Below are positions 13,382-27,200 of a stretch of DNA of 64,000 nt, one piece after another. The stretch is from assembly GCA_034008185.1 (NCBI GenBank), contig CM067084.1, positions 3,243,385-3,307,384 of the forward strand, in the 5' to 3' direction. The notes under the pieces were generated by a model. It ran no database searches. It was given only the letters and a program-made list of their open reading frames with translations, and was not told where the DNA came from. Within the stretch, counting starts at the first letter, position 1. Each line of letters opens with the position of its first letter. This stretch comes from Gorsachius magnificus (Eukaryota > Chordata > Aves > Pelecaniformes > Ardeidae). The position numbers and the translations under genes were made by a program.

Positions 13382-16300
13382 TTTTCAGTTCAAAAAAATT
13401 ATTTGGTCTACATTTCTGAAACATTAAGGTTACCATTTAACCAGTGATTACTTTCCCATGAAAAGAGTTAATGTTTTTTTATTCACAAGGCGTATATAAT
13501 TGTCACCGCACAGTACTTAAAGCCACGTTTGAAGATTTTACGTGATATATATCCTAGCAGACAACTAGAAGGCCTAAAACAGCCTGAAAAAGCCGGTTCA
13601 AGTTGTAATAGCAGCTTTGCACATTTAAAAACTAAACTATTAATGTTCAAAATGCCTTGCAAATATCCCCCCTTCCCACAAAACTTTGCGAGTCAGTGTA
13701 CCAACGTTATCAGTCTTTTACGAAGACTGGTATTGGTAGAATACCAGAGAAATACTCGTTGGTATTTCTTCCTTTTAATTAAATCAAGTTCCATTCTTGG
13801 TATCGCAGCTGTCTATGGGTCACAGTTTAAAGCAGAACTCATCAACCTTGCTTCCAGCCAGTAAAGTGCAACAGAGACCATCAAGTTGAGCAGTTTGATA
13901 AAGTAAGAAAAACCATTTTAAACAGCCTGGTAATTTTAACATCTAAGCACCTCCACCTCATTTGGGGCTTTCTCTAGGAGCACTTTGTTGATCAGCAACA
14001 ACAGCTTTGCATCAAGTTTAGGATATTCCAGACTTCAGTGGCTCCGAAGCTAATTTTCACCAAAGCGAGGAAACATATTAGCAGTAGCTAAAATATTTTA
14101 ACTAATGCAGAACACAGATGGCTTGCATTTTCTTGCCTCTCCAGAAGGGTTAAAGATTCTCCCATATTTAATGATTTTGTTATATATTGTAGTCATAAAA
14201 TGGTTCAAAAAGCAAATAACAAGTAGCTGAGTACGGGGCGGGGAGGGGAAATAAGCATAGAAATCAATTTTTCAGAAAATTAAAGGGGCGGGGGGAGCTT
14301 GAATATGCTGTGCTACAGTGGTCATTACCAACACGCCTGTTAGAATTAAATTAACAGGGATGCAAAATATGAGGATACAGATAAACAAGAGACTACGCTG
14401 TGAAATCCTAAGAAATTACTGTTATTTGCCAGTAACTCAATCAGCAAAAGCAAATTCTGTTCATCACCTATGATGTCCAACACTGTATTGCAGTGTTTTG
14501 CTTTTCATTTTTTTTTTAACTAATATCAACTAAATTTAAAGACAACAAAAAGCCATTTTACAATTTCATACTCGCCTTCTAGTCTGTACTGCTAGTGTTA
14601 GACATCAATTACGTGGAATGATCAAATACAGACAGCAATTTTATCTGAATACTAGATTCAATTTTTACAGAAGTAATTTTAATTTTCAGCAGAAACAATT
14701 AAAAATAATTTTCAAGTAGGTTTTTACGCTTTTCCCTTAAGTCCTGAATTGCGATGTTTTCCAAGCTCTTTGAGGTTTCATTTTGGCATTCCCCGCTGAC
14801 ACGACCACAACCTGATGAAAAACACATCTTGAATAGTTATGCCCAAAATAGTTTGCAGCATATCTATATATTAACTTACACTGCAGAGCTCAGGTATTTC
14901 AGAATAACTTAAAATTCTGCATATCCTTGTCATACATCTAAGGGCATTTCGTGAAATAAAGACTGCCATGCCATTTAAATACACAGTCCCTTCTAGGGAG
15001 ATCAGCTTCACCACACTGCGCTTAGAGCCAGCCTAACATCCACATCAAATGCTCGCTCGGAGTCAGCAGGTGGCAATAAGAGTGAAGATAAACCAAGGTG
15101 ACAACGAAAAGATAGTGCATCAATCCACACATATCACCCGGACCATAAGGAGATCTCAGAAGATGGACCGATGCCATTATATCAGTCCATATTATATTTG
15201 TACTTTTCTCACCTTCATTTCCTCAAAATGGAGATTTGCCACACGAATGTTATTTTTTAATACATGTGAATTTTTGATAAATATTTAGAAACTTCGCGCA
15301 CAATACAAATTAACATTTGGATGCATCTCGCAGATTGCACACTGTACACATATATAATACTGCAGCTATTTCCAAGAAGTAGGTCATATGAGAGCAGTCG
15401 ACATGAACATTTCTGTGTAAGAGAAAGGCAATTCCAGATCCATTTAATAAGATTCCCTTTACGGCAACAAAAGCATGAGCTACGTACATGACATCTGTTA
15501 GCAAATTTTACAAACAGGAGATAAGGAGAAAAAGGGCAAGAAGAGAATAAAACGTGACCTTTGCATCTTGCAGCTCCATAAATACACAGACCAAATATTT
15601 TTATATTTAATTACATGTGTGTATACACACACACACATATATAAATATATTTCTCCTTCTTGAGAAGGAACTGGAGATAGAGTAGTTTAACTCCTTAAAG
15701 GGAAACAGCCAATATGGTCCTAAGCACTCGCCTTTGCCATCAAACTCCAGTTAGTGCTGAGTTATCAGCAGAAATTAAAAAAAATATATAAAATAAACCC
15801 AAATTTTGAAAGTCATCACAGAACGGGTTTGTCATCCACTCGCTCTCTCTGCTTACCATCCTACAAGTAGCGACAGAACCCAAGTCATTTATCATCTAAC
15901 CAGTTTGAAGCATGTAATTCTTGAAGTTAGTTTTAACATTTCCATGTCATCTTTTTTTTCCCATAGGACTTAATAATAAAATGGTCCAAGCATATTTTCC
16001 CCTTCACTCCTGCTGTGAAAAAGCCCTTTATAAACCAAACAAACCCCAGCGTTAACGCAACTGGGAACAGAGTGAAACTCCCTGTATGCTGCCAGAGGCT
16101 AATAACAACAGGATTAAAAAAAGAAAAGTCTTTGATGATTACATGTCAGGTAGCCTGTAAAACTTGCATCCATTCTTCCTTTGGCTTAGGCTGCAGCAAT
16201 TAAGGTATAGGATGCCAAGACGAAATGTTCTCAGCCACAGGATAAGTATGGTGAGCAGAGGACTGTCAGACACCAAAACCCTTTAGACAGCCAGTATGCA

Positions 16301-19300
16301 CAGACAGAAACAAGCTTTGCTTCCATAAAATAAAGGGAGGTCAGAAGAATCATGACAGAAAGATTTGCTCTGCCCTTGGTCGAGACCAGAGCATCCTGGA
16401 CTTCAGAAACATCCTTTTGAATCCAGACAGAGAGCGAAAACAGCGGATTTTCAAGAAAAAGCATTTAGCCTAAAGTGTCCTGTCCACCATTAGAGCAAAG
16501 GGTTGCTGCAGTCGCTAATCTAACACGCCAGAAGCTTCGCTGCCCGTTTCACACCTCTTCTTCAGACGAAAGAGCTTCAAGCGTACATCATTTCTTCAGT
16601 GGTTTATCCTCCTTTTTATAGCCAATATAATAGCTTGTGTTAATCGGCAATGCAATGCATTTTACTCAAGACTGTCGAGAAGTGGTTTCAGTAACATGAC
16701 GGCAGCCATTTCACCTATAGCCATTCGGTCATCACTCAGATACAGGTTAAAAATATGTAGCAATTAAGCAAGTATAAGATGCACCTATCATTCTGCAAAT
16801 TCATACAGATGAAGTGGGGAAAAGACCCAAACATATCAAACATTAGATTTTTTTTTTTTTCCCCCTCCTTCAATTAGGGAAAAACCCAAGAGAAATCATA
16901 AGACAAAACCCTTGGACAACGCTAAGATTTTTCAGAGAACCACACCAAAAATAATACACAACTCTCAAAAATTGGCAATTAACAATAGTGCATAACAGAA
17001 AAATTGCCTAAAACCAAGCAAAACTAGCCAGGCGTGGTAAATAGTCAGACATAGAAATTCTTAAGAACTCTTAAGAAACAGATCCTTAAAAGCTAAAATC
17101 CAGCTCAAATCAGTGAGCTTGTGTGGATGCTATGCTTTAAGCATGTGCTTCCCTGCATCGGGGCCAAAGCCATGAGACCCGCTTCACCTCGGCCCCTGTA
17201 AAGATCACACACATCAGGCACCCAAAACCAAATTAACAGAAAAACACCCCAATCCACAAAGAGTAGATGAAGTTTGTCAAATTACACATATTCAAAACCA
17301 TTTTGATTTGCTACTCAACGACCCTTCTCTTGGAATGACAAAAGCAAGGGACAGAAGGAAGGTCTGGAAGAGCCATTCCCGCATCCACGCTTCACTGCTG
17401 GACAGCCCTCAGTCCCCAGTATCCAAAAATTACTTAGGGCTTTGGGCTTTGGGCTGGGAGCAGGGAGGCTGGGGGACAATTTAAGAGGGGATCACTCATT
17501 CTACTCCCTTCAAGGCACAGAGCTGTACAGACATCACAGTAGAAAAAAAAGACAGGATATTTTCATATCCCTTGGGAGGCAAAAGGAGACATCTCCTGTA
17601 GCAGCATACGCTGTGCCATAGCAATTCCTGTAGCTGCAGCTCTACATTATTAGCAAGTCATTTCAAACACTAGAAATAGAAACCTTTTTCTTTTAAGTGC
17701 TTGTACACCATTACCCGATATTATTATGGAACACTAACAGGTGAACACTGCTCAATCTCAGGAAAAAACCCCAAACTACTCTTTTTTCAATCCTAACCCA
17801 ATAATTTATTCCATAGTACATGACTATTTTGTTTCATCAGTATATGCATTCCATCTATTGCCTTTCAGTCAATCGTTCAAAATACATTTTATGGGGGAAA
17901 AAAAAAAAAAAAAAAAAAAGAGACAGAGCTGAAATGCTTTATCTTCCCAAACAACGTATAGCAAAGAAACCAACGGATCAACTGTAAAAAGCCAATGAGC
18001 GTGCAAATGCCTGCGAGCAGTGAGCACTCGGGCCAAGGAAAGAAAGGAAGCAGCCAGAGAAGATGGCTTACTGAAAAAAGTTGTATTGATGAAGATTTCT
18101 CCTGTCTCTCTCGGTCAAAGCAGCATGTCTATAAAAGCTGAGGAATATCCTGAAGGCATCCTGACATCTTGCTTTCCAGGCACGCCACCTAAACCCATCC
18201 CTGCAGCACAGTCTTCAGCAGTTCCATTCGGCGCTCTTCGCTCCCACAGGTGACAGCGAGGAAGCATGCAGAACATCCAGGCGCAGCCGTGCTTCACGCC
18301 GCAAGGACAATTGCCAACACAATAATAAAAATAATAATAATTTCCAAGACAAGAGGCAGCAGCTGGCTGCAGAGCATCGAGCACCACACCGTATGACAGG
18401 TTGTACCTTTTTGTCTTTACGATCATCAGATCAGAACCACAAAGCAAAGCGTGGTAGGAAATCAGCCCCGCTGTTCTGCAAGTCAGGGTTCAGGTGTAAG
18501 TGAGAGCTCTCTCTAACTGCAGGCAATTAAGATTTTAAGTCACTGCCGCTATTTAAAAAGACCAAGAAACAAAAAGAGCCCATAATGCCGTGTTTCCTTC
18601 AGCTCAGATAATAACCTGGATTTCTCTGCTTACAAACCAGCTCCTGACTCAATTCATCTTTTTAAAAATTGGTAATTACTTATTTCTTGTAGTCATCAAC
18701 TTTCTGTTCAAGAAATAAATAGAAATAGGAGCTCTTATAAACAGGTGCTTCCTGGTTAATATCAAGAACACCCTGAAAACTATGTTTTCTGTGTAAGCCA
18801 CAATATGCCCCATTCCTTTGCAGCTAGTTTTGTAGTTTCCATCTGGGTAGATTATAATTGTAAGCCATATCTGATATATTTTAAGTAATCTGCATGTGTT
18901 AAAATCTCACCACTGCCCTACGCCTTTTCCCAGAAAAAACAAGAAAAACAGCATTAAGTTCTCTCTCCAGAGCTTCAAATAGCAAACAGGAAAACACCTC
19001 GTGGACATGTTTCTTATGCAAGTAAAAAATACATACTGCCATAAGTGAAGCTCCAGAAGTTGAATAGGAACTACAACCTCAAACCTGTGCTGAACCACAA
19101 AAGAAAAATCGCAATAGAGCTCAACTATTTTTAAGTGTGCATCGAATCAGCGTACCATAGGTCAAAACAAACCTAAGGGATCACTATTGTATACTCCTCT
19201 TAACACCTGAAAAATGGCTTTAGATTCAAAATAGTTGTCTTGATAACCAAGGTTTTCAATACTTCTGAATTTTGTAGAAAATATTCAAATTAAGCGCCTT

Positions 19301-22300
19301 GTTGCTTTTTAGAGATACATTGCTTGTTTTAAAATTTTCTCCCCCTTACTTTCCAAAATGAATTTTCAGAGTGAGCTAAGAGATGGGTGAGTCAAATTTT
19401 CTATTTTACATGCATATGTACATGTATGTATTTTTTGAATATATATAGATACATATTCTTAAAACATACTTGCTTCTTTTCTCCAAACCACATTGTAAAG
19501 TCAGGATCAAGTATGAAGTGAATGCTTTAGTCGGGAGGGGGGTGGGGAAGAGGATGAAGACATTTCACAGTAAGTTGAAAAGAAGTTTCAGAAACAACAT
19601 GAAAAACATTATCAAGCCCCTAGTTGAATAAGGAAAGACTTCCGCAACCCCAAACAAAAGATAAAACTGTCTCTGAAATTTAACCTATGGGCCCAGGCAA
19701 AGGTCAATGAAATAGCCCAGGAAGGCAATCGAGTGACAAGTCTCAGGTTCTAGTTTCACTGCAAACGTTGAAGATAGGATGGAGAAGAGAAGTTCAGGGA
19801 GGTGGGAAGGCAAAAGGTTGTCTCTTGAAGCGGAACACGTGTTCTGCTGAAAAGCTAAAATGGCAAGGGCAGCCAAGTAAACACATTGAACACCTAACAT
19901 CTTATGCAAATTACTCCTATTCTTTCAAATAGAAACTATAAAAAAAAATTTGTTCCGGATGATGACGATAGCAGCCTCGGCTGAAAGGAGATGCAGTTCT
20001 CATCCATCAGGAGGGGAAGACGCCAGAGAGCCACCATCACTGAGGGAGGCAGGAAGGCTCGGCGACCCGTGCGCTGCTGTGCTCCTGGGGCTGGAATCGT
20101 GCTTCAGGAGCACGACAGACAAAACCATGTCCATCTCACCTCCTGCTCAAAATGCCCAGCACACATTAAGACTCCAAGCGTGTGGTTTCCCTCTGAGCAG
20201 CCGCATGGACAAACTTTGTGACAAAAGTGGGACTACATGCTGAAAAGCAATGGATAAAAAAAACCCACAACAGAATCACATTTACGTGACTGGTATGCAT
20301 TCGTATGATCATAAAACTCTTAACACCATATATATGATGTTAAGCTGTAAGATAATAAAAATATCTTAAATAGTCTACGACTAATTGCTGAGCATCATGA
20401 CCCATTTGGGAGGCCTAACTTACAAGCTGCTGCACAGAGTTTAAGAACTTTCTGCTCTCTGTAATTAACCAGCCTTGACAAAGTTGTTGGATGGAAACAC
20501 AAATATTTTGCTTCCAAGCAGACAAACATCCCACAGATCTCCACTGTCTTGTCAGTTTATTCTCCTAGGGAAGGGCTGAGGTTATGAAGCTTTAAAATAT
20601 TGCTTTGCGTATATGTATTAATTTGAATATCAGAGTTTATCTAGTTCAAGATAACCAAATTCTTTCTACTTGGTCAAGCACTCCCTATCAATGGGACTGA
20701 ACTACTTTCAGGAGTTAAATCTTCCAAAACCTAAATGCCTAAATAATTTTAGATTACAATAGCAGCAGTCACAGGAGAAATTGCATGCCATCGTCCCCAA
20801 TGCACAGGCATTACCTATTTAAGTCCTTGCCACAGTCTGCGTTATCTTGTCATCATTAAGACACAACAAAATTCAATGTCACATTTAACAACTGGAACGG
20901 TCTCCCAATAATAGTTCATAACTGACAATGAACAAAGGTTCTCATGGTTGCCCCAAATGAATATTCTGGATCCATTGCCAAAATTAAAACTTAGCCCCTT
21001 CAGCTATGCATGCTTACATGGAAGTATATTAGACTAATCCTACGCATTAGTAGGATAGGTTTACAAAGCATGTATCATCTAGTTACTTATGGGGCACGCA
21101 CGCTTCACATGTTTTGTTTGATACCGAGTTTATGTGGTCCCCTCATAAACGGTTGTAACGCATTAATCTTCAGAGCACCCACCCTGTGAAAAAGAAGGAA
21201 GTATCAACCACCCTATTTTACCAAAACAGTTAATGACTTGCCCCAGGTCACACACGAAATCCACAGTGATGCAGGGAACGGCTCCCGGGATCTCAGAAAT
21301 CCCGTCTCAATATTCTGGCCACACTGCCATCCCTCCTCAGCCATACTTAATACAACTAAATTACTGATGGCAACAAACAGCAGAATCTGACTTTCAGATG
21401 AGTAGATCTGTACAATGAGTCAATCCATAACTTTTGTCTCCTCCAGACACTTAGATAGATGGGCTGTACGCCCAGCATGGTATAATAACCCTGAAAAGCT
21501 TTTGGCTCGGAGTGCAAACACATTAGCATTAACTTAAATCTGCTGCTTTGTTTACTATATGAGATATCTGCTTCTGCTCTATGCCTAAGTGACACCAATT
21601 AGAGAGACCCAAAGACAGAGCTTACGGAACAATTTATAGCACGAGACTGAAGCGACCCACTAATACACAGTTTAGGGAACTTTAGCTGGTATTTATTCCT
21701 CTAAAGCATTATGGTCTGATGGTCACCTTTTTCTTTTCCAGTCATGGACTTGTCACGATTCACATTCAAAACCTTCACCAAAAAAGTGAGATTCAGAAAC
21801 TGGGTCCGCTCCTAGTGCTTCTGAAATGGATTAACGCAACTCCAGTCTTGCATCCGTTCACCACAGTGAAGTCACCCTTGATTTAAGCTGACAGAGGGCA
21901 GAACAGGAAAATCATGGAAAATTCTGCTCTTCTGGCTCTTTAAGCCCATTACAGAGCCCACACAGCCACACAGGTACTAGGGTAAATCACTCGGTGGGAG
22001 AGGACACCCTTCAGCAACAAAAGGCTTTTCTTATTTCTTTAGGGTTACAAATGTAGCAGGCCTAGGAAGGGTCTAATTAGACTCAGAACACCCAAGCAGC
22101 ATTAGTAGTGGTAATTTATTGACCGTATCAGTGTAGCTTAATGCGCAAACTGAACAGACAATTCAAGGATTGTATCTGGACCACTGAATTACCAACAGCT
22201 TGCTAGGGTAAGCAGATCACTGCAAGCCAATGAAGTAATCTAACAAAACCATAAGCAAGACTTGTAACAACACTATACTTTGCTTTTACTGGTTTTTAGT

Positions 22301-23968
22301 GAAGTAAGATAAAGGCAAGATAGGATTTTTCTTTTTCTATACGCTTAGAATCAAGTTCAGGAATCATTACCAAGACACCCTGCTGGAATCCAGAGTCGCT
22401 AATTACCCAGATGGGCAGCTAGCGAGCCGATCCAAAAATCTATCCAGGTCAATGGAACGCTTTACATCAATCATAGCAGCCTTCAGATCAAGCCCTAGAA
22501 AGCCAGTGCTGACCTGACTAGTCCTGGTTTATCCTTTAAACTCAAGTGATAATTACCATCAGGTGCCAACCCTTTTGAAAGCACAGAGACATGGAAATAA
22601 CAATTATATACAAAGCAAAAACAAAGTGGCATAGAACACAAAATGGCAAAAGAGCTTATTACAATGTGTTTTGTTGCTTTCCTATACTAACCCACTCTTC
22701 TGCCTTGAGCTACCAAAAAAGTGGATGTTTCTGAGCAGAGTGCAACAGCCTCACAAGCACATTTTCCAGCAGCTACTATATGCTACTTTGCTTCCAGTAA
22801 CGCCTCCACAAAGACCAAGCCCATTTTGCAGAAAAATGAGTGAACGGCAACAGGAGAATTTCACAGACACAACCCCATATGAAGTCACTCATGACAGTTT
22901 AAGCATGTTCTTAGCGTGTTTTCCCTCTTCAGCCCTCCACCACAAAGAAAAATAAAGTAAAATACATCAGCTGGCTAGTTAGACATAACCGAGACTAAAT
23001 TAGCAAAGATGAATTACATCACCAGTAATTCCCTCCCGTGAAAAGGTAGGAAACTAGAAGCAGAAGCAAAGGTTAAAGCAATCTGTATTTCGAACGGCTG
23101 ACACACCCAAGGGCCTTATTCAACGCTCCATCCTCAGCTTCTGCACTGTCAGGATCTGTACGCTGCTGCCAACGAAGCCCCGAGCCTGTAAATCCTTCGG
23201 TAAAGCAGCTCACATGAACAGCCTCTACATTCAGCTGCTTAATATCACAGACCCTAACAAGCATTGCTTGATCGTATTTATGAGGGAAATTAAATAGGAA
23301 GCAAGGGACTTAACACATTTGTCTACTATTCGGGTTCCTTGAGGAAAAAGAAAGGAAAGGAAGAAAAAGGCACTGAGGACTTTTTGCCTCCCTCGAGCTC
23401 TCGTTCATTTAAACAGAAGAATCAGAAACCCTGACAGTCTCCTCTAGCAACCCCCTTCCCATCGCATTGAGCAGAAAAATCTTGTGGATGGCTCTTCACA
23501 GAGGATACAGGAATTATTGACAGATCTCACTCTGTGTCTTCCCAATCATCACAGTGATCCTTCTCACCCAAGGACTGCAGAAATGCAGAGTTTGGCACAG
23601 CTAAGGCAAGCCTCCCTTCCACACAGTTCTTCCAAAGATGCGGCAAGAGCACCTGTGCCTACCATCCCTAGGCTGCTCTGGGATGTCACGGAAAAATCTC
23701 CCCGCATCTAGCGATTCGAATGGGGGCTTCCTACCTAATGCCCCCATCTGCCCAAGGTATTACTCTGCCAGAAAGCATATTTCTTGTTTCTACTGAAAAA
23801 AAAAAAAAAAAAATTTAAATTAAGTTGCAATTATCCCTCGCTGCTATTTAGTTCTGGGGTTGCCATCGGCAAATAGCAATGGAGAAAAAACGAAAACAAA
23901 AAAAAACACACCCCACCCAAGCCACAACCAGCAAACCCCTACAGCTGCTACAGAAGGAAAGGGACCCC
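13382..23968. other. AT-rich non-coding DNA, no gene seen
   Basis: About 10.6 kb with no supported gene. It includes two G-rich boxes (14236-14249 and 14285-14297), a TG/CA and TA microsatellite near 15617-15650, an A-tract of about 20 at 17899-17920, a T-run at 16849-16862 and an A-tract at 23796-23813. Open frames are short and low in protein-like signal. The composition fits a large vertebrate intron or an intergenic region. Confidence 0.6.
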
Positions 23969-24240
23969 GGGTAACTCACGGGTAACTCACGCCCTGGTGG
24001 CTTTCCCTTCTCGGCGCCGTCTTTAGGAAAGCTTCGTGAGGCCGGGCAGGAGCCGGGCAGGAGCCGGGCAGGAGCCCTCCCTCTTCCCCGCCCTCCCTCT
24101 GCCTGGCTGGCGAGATACAGAAACGCAAGCGACGGGAGCCGTGCCAGAGCTGGGAGGGGTGTGGGGGGGAAGACGACGGAAACCGAGAAAACCAGCTGCT
24201 TCAAAACGGTTTTGCCGAGCCGGCTAGGAGGCCAGCTGAC
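23969..24240 (-). promoter_or_regulatory. Small GC-rich patch with a duplicated splice-donor motif (minus strand)
   Basis: A local GC- and CpG-richer island stands out from AT-rich surroundings. It carries three perfect 11-bp tandem units (GCCGGGCAGGA) at 24041-24073. On the minus strand it ends in two tandem copies of an 11-bp unit at 23970-23991, each providing a GTGAGT 5' splice-site motif. A minus-strand frame runs through the patch (residues such as PASRSFPKDGAEKGKPPG). This could be an alternative or non-coding first exon of a minus-strand gene, but no transcript evidence exists and the call is tentative. Confidence 0.22.
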
Positions 24241-27200
24241 AAACGATGCTAGATTTGGTTTTAAAAAGCACCCAAGCCTGCTTGACTGCTGCCTTGCAGT
24301 ACGCTTCTGCCACTGCGGCTCTGCTAAAACAGCGATGCTTCAGCTGCAAAACTAGGATAAGTCTAAGCCAGTACTTCAAGCAGCATCCAAAAGCAAAACG
24401 CCGGGAAAGGAAAGGCTGAGAGAACCAGGGACAGAAAGAAAAGCACGTCACGGGGTAGAGCTGTCAGAAAGGCAATGGCAGGTCACTATCGCCAGCCCCA
24501 AAACACAACCGCAGTGCAGAGACCCCTGCTTCAACAGGTCCACACCGTCCTTCTCCATTGGTCTTTCCATCAGTCCAAGGAGCAGTCTCCAGCCCACAGA
24601 CTGCGACAAGCACAGAACACGGCGGTACTACATGGGGGCTTGTTTGGTTTCCCTAAAGGCAACTGTCACAAGATCAAAAGGAAGCTTAAGCTTATAAAGC
24701 ATCAAAAAGGTCACTTGATATAAAGGTCTCCTTAAAGCAGCTTTTTACTCCCCTCCCCCCCCCCCCATATCTTACTATTACTTTGGCGTGTGGTGTGTGT
24801 GTGTCATGTCCCCCCCCAAAATGAATTTTAAGAGCTTTAAGGAACAAGTTGATACACAGGATAGCAGAAACCAATTTGATCGCACAAGGATTTCTGTCAA
24901 CTTCGGTTCAAGACCTACCCAAGTCTCATTGAAGAAACGGCTGGGTTTCCAAGTGGTTTAGCAGAGGGGCATGTTCCCATAGCCACATGTGCAGCAGTCA
25001 ACAAGATTTTTCAGATAAATTTGCTACTCTACCCGATCCTTCCTATTACAAGCACAGAGGCACGTCTCCTTTTTTGATCATAAAATCGGCAGAACATCGC
25101 TACAGGGGAGAACAGAGCAGGTTGGCCAGGTAATGGTTGCTGCGAAACAGAAGGCAGTATTTTAGGTCAGCAATGCTAAGATTTATTTTCTAAAGGGGTT
25201 TCAGAAAACACCATCATTTACAATGTGGTTCAAAGATGACAAGTAACACCTCTCATTCTTCTAATATATCATCACTTCAGCATAGATTGGACAAAGTTTA
25301 GTGCTATGACAATTTTAGGGCTTCCTCAGGGCAAGAACAGGATCTAACAGTGAAGGGTACTAGGTATTTTCCCTAGCTGCACAGTTTTTAAATTAAGGAA
25401 AAAATCTCTACATTAAGCATACAAAATCTTGTAGTGCAGGCAGATGGACCTTGAAGCCTGAATTGTTTCAGCCACATATGGTTTGACAATTTTAGTAAGA
25501 AAACGTTAACGCACACATCAAGAATTAACAGAAGATAGGGTTTGATGCGCTATTAAAATCAGAAAATGGAGCAAGGGTTAAAGAGAACAGCAAGTAGGAA
25601 GAAATGCAAAAGTAGAAAGAAACTGTTCTGTGATGCTGCATATACAGTAGCTCTGGTCAGTGCTATCTGGAACCGATTCTGAGAAAGCTTTGACAGTTCT
25701 CAACGCTCCCCCCCCCATTACAACTGTAAACGAAGAGTGTTATGTTGGAATCTTTTTTTGATTTTTTAAACAGGTCTCTTTCTGTACCTTTTTCCCCCCT
25801 CTAAATTAATTGCATTATGCTTCTACACCACTGATGTGACTAAATCCATCTACAACTTCATCCCGAGACCAAAGCAAGCAGCAGCGTTCCTCGTGCAGCC
25901 TGATGAGGCAGGGCATTTTGAATCCTGCAGCACAAAACATGTTCCAAGTAGAATACGAAGGAAGCCAGGAATAAAGCAAGCTAGGAAATTGCTGCATTGA
26001 AATACGTGGCATGAAACATTCATTTGTTTTTCCCTATTCCTCCCTCCCTCATTTTCCAGATACATCTAAGTTATTTCATTCATAGCAAATGAAATCGATA
26101 ATGCTTTTAGCTCAGAGTACATGAAGAGTTCAGCATAATGCTGCGCCCCTTTCAAACCTAACCCCTTCCGGAATTAAACAGGAACAAATCCCAAGCGTAA
26201 AAGAGATGCTGGAGCAGGCCCAGCATAGCCATATAGGGTTTTTCATAAGTAAATACATATACATACACATACATTGGGGCTCTGAAAAGGATGGGGAAAG
26301 CAACGATGTTTTCACGCTTCTTAGTGGACTGCCTTGGGTGTCAAAGCAGCTCGAGTAGGAGATTCTTCTCTCTTGAAGGGGGGGCACAGGGAGCAAGACA
26401 TTTCACTAATTAAAGCTATTCCTCCACGCTTTGTTTTCTGACATTTGAGCAGGCCAGTCTCACTCAGCCGCAGTTGCCTTGCCCTGGGCAGAATGGAACA
26501 TGCCATTGAGCTCAAGCCAGAGGCTGTGCTTTTGAGGCTGATAATTTGTGACTCAGCTCAGTAACAAATTAAAAAAACAACCACAAACAAAAAAAAGTAA
26601 ACCAACAGGTCACTACCCAAAGATGTGTTTCAAGGAGGATGCTTGTACCCACTGAACTTCAGAACGTCTTCTCCATCACGGAATTAAAGTCTTTCTTACA
26701 TTACACCGTAACTAAAATGAAACAGCCAAAACAACCTGTCACCAACCAACAGAAGGAGGAAGAGTTTTCTCCTGCTAGAGAATGCATTGAGGGTTTCACC
26801 GTCAGATCTTTTCCTGCGTAACAGGCTAGTAAAGCAAAGCACAATATTTCTCTCCAGCACTAATCCCTCCAGAAACAAGCTAACGAGAGCCAACTCTGAG
26901 AAGAGCCCTTCATGCCTTATCTCCTAAACGGGGGACAATTTTCACCTTCCTGGCGGAGCAAGCCATAGACCTCGAGAAGCGCTTGCCAAGTGCACATTGG
27001 CCCACGTCTATGCAACAGCTTTGAGTGACTGTAGATCAGAGCCTTGGGTATTTCAAAGGAGAGTTTGTTGGGTGTTTTGTTGTTGTTGGGGTTTTTTTGT
27101 TTTGTTTTTTAAAGTTCCATTCTTCATGATGGTTACTTCACAAAGATAATGGCAACAGCAAGCCTGGAGATCCCTTTCAGAAGGAACTGCTGCTAAAGGA

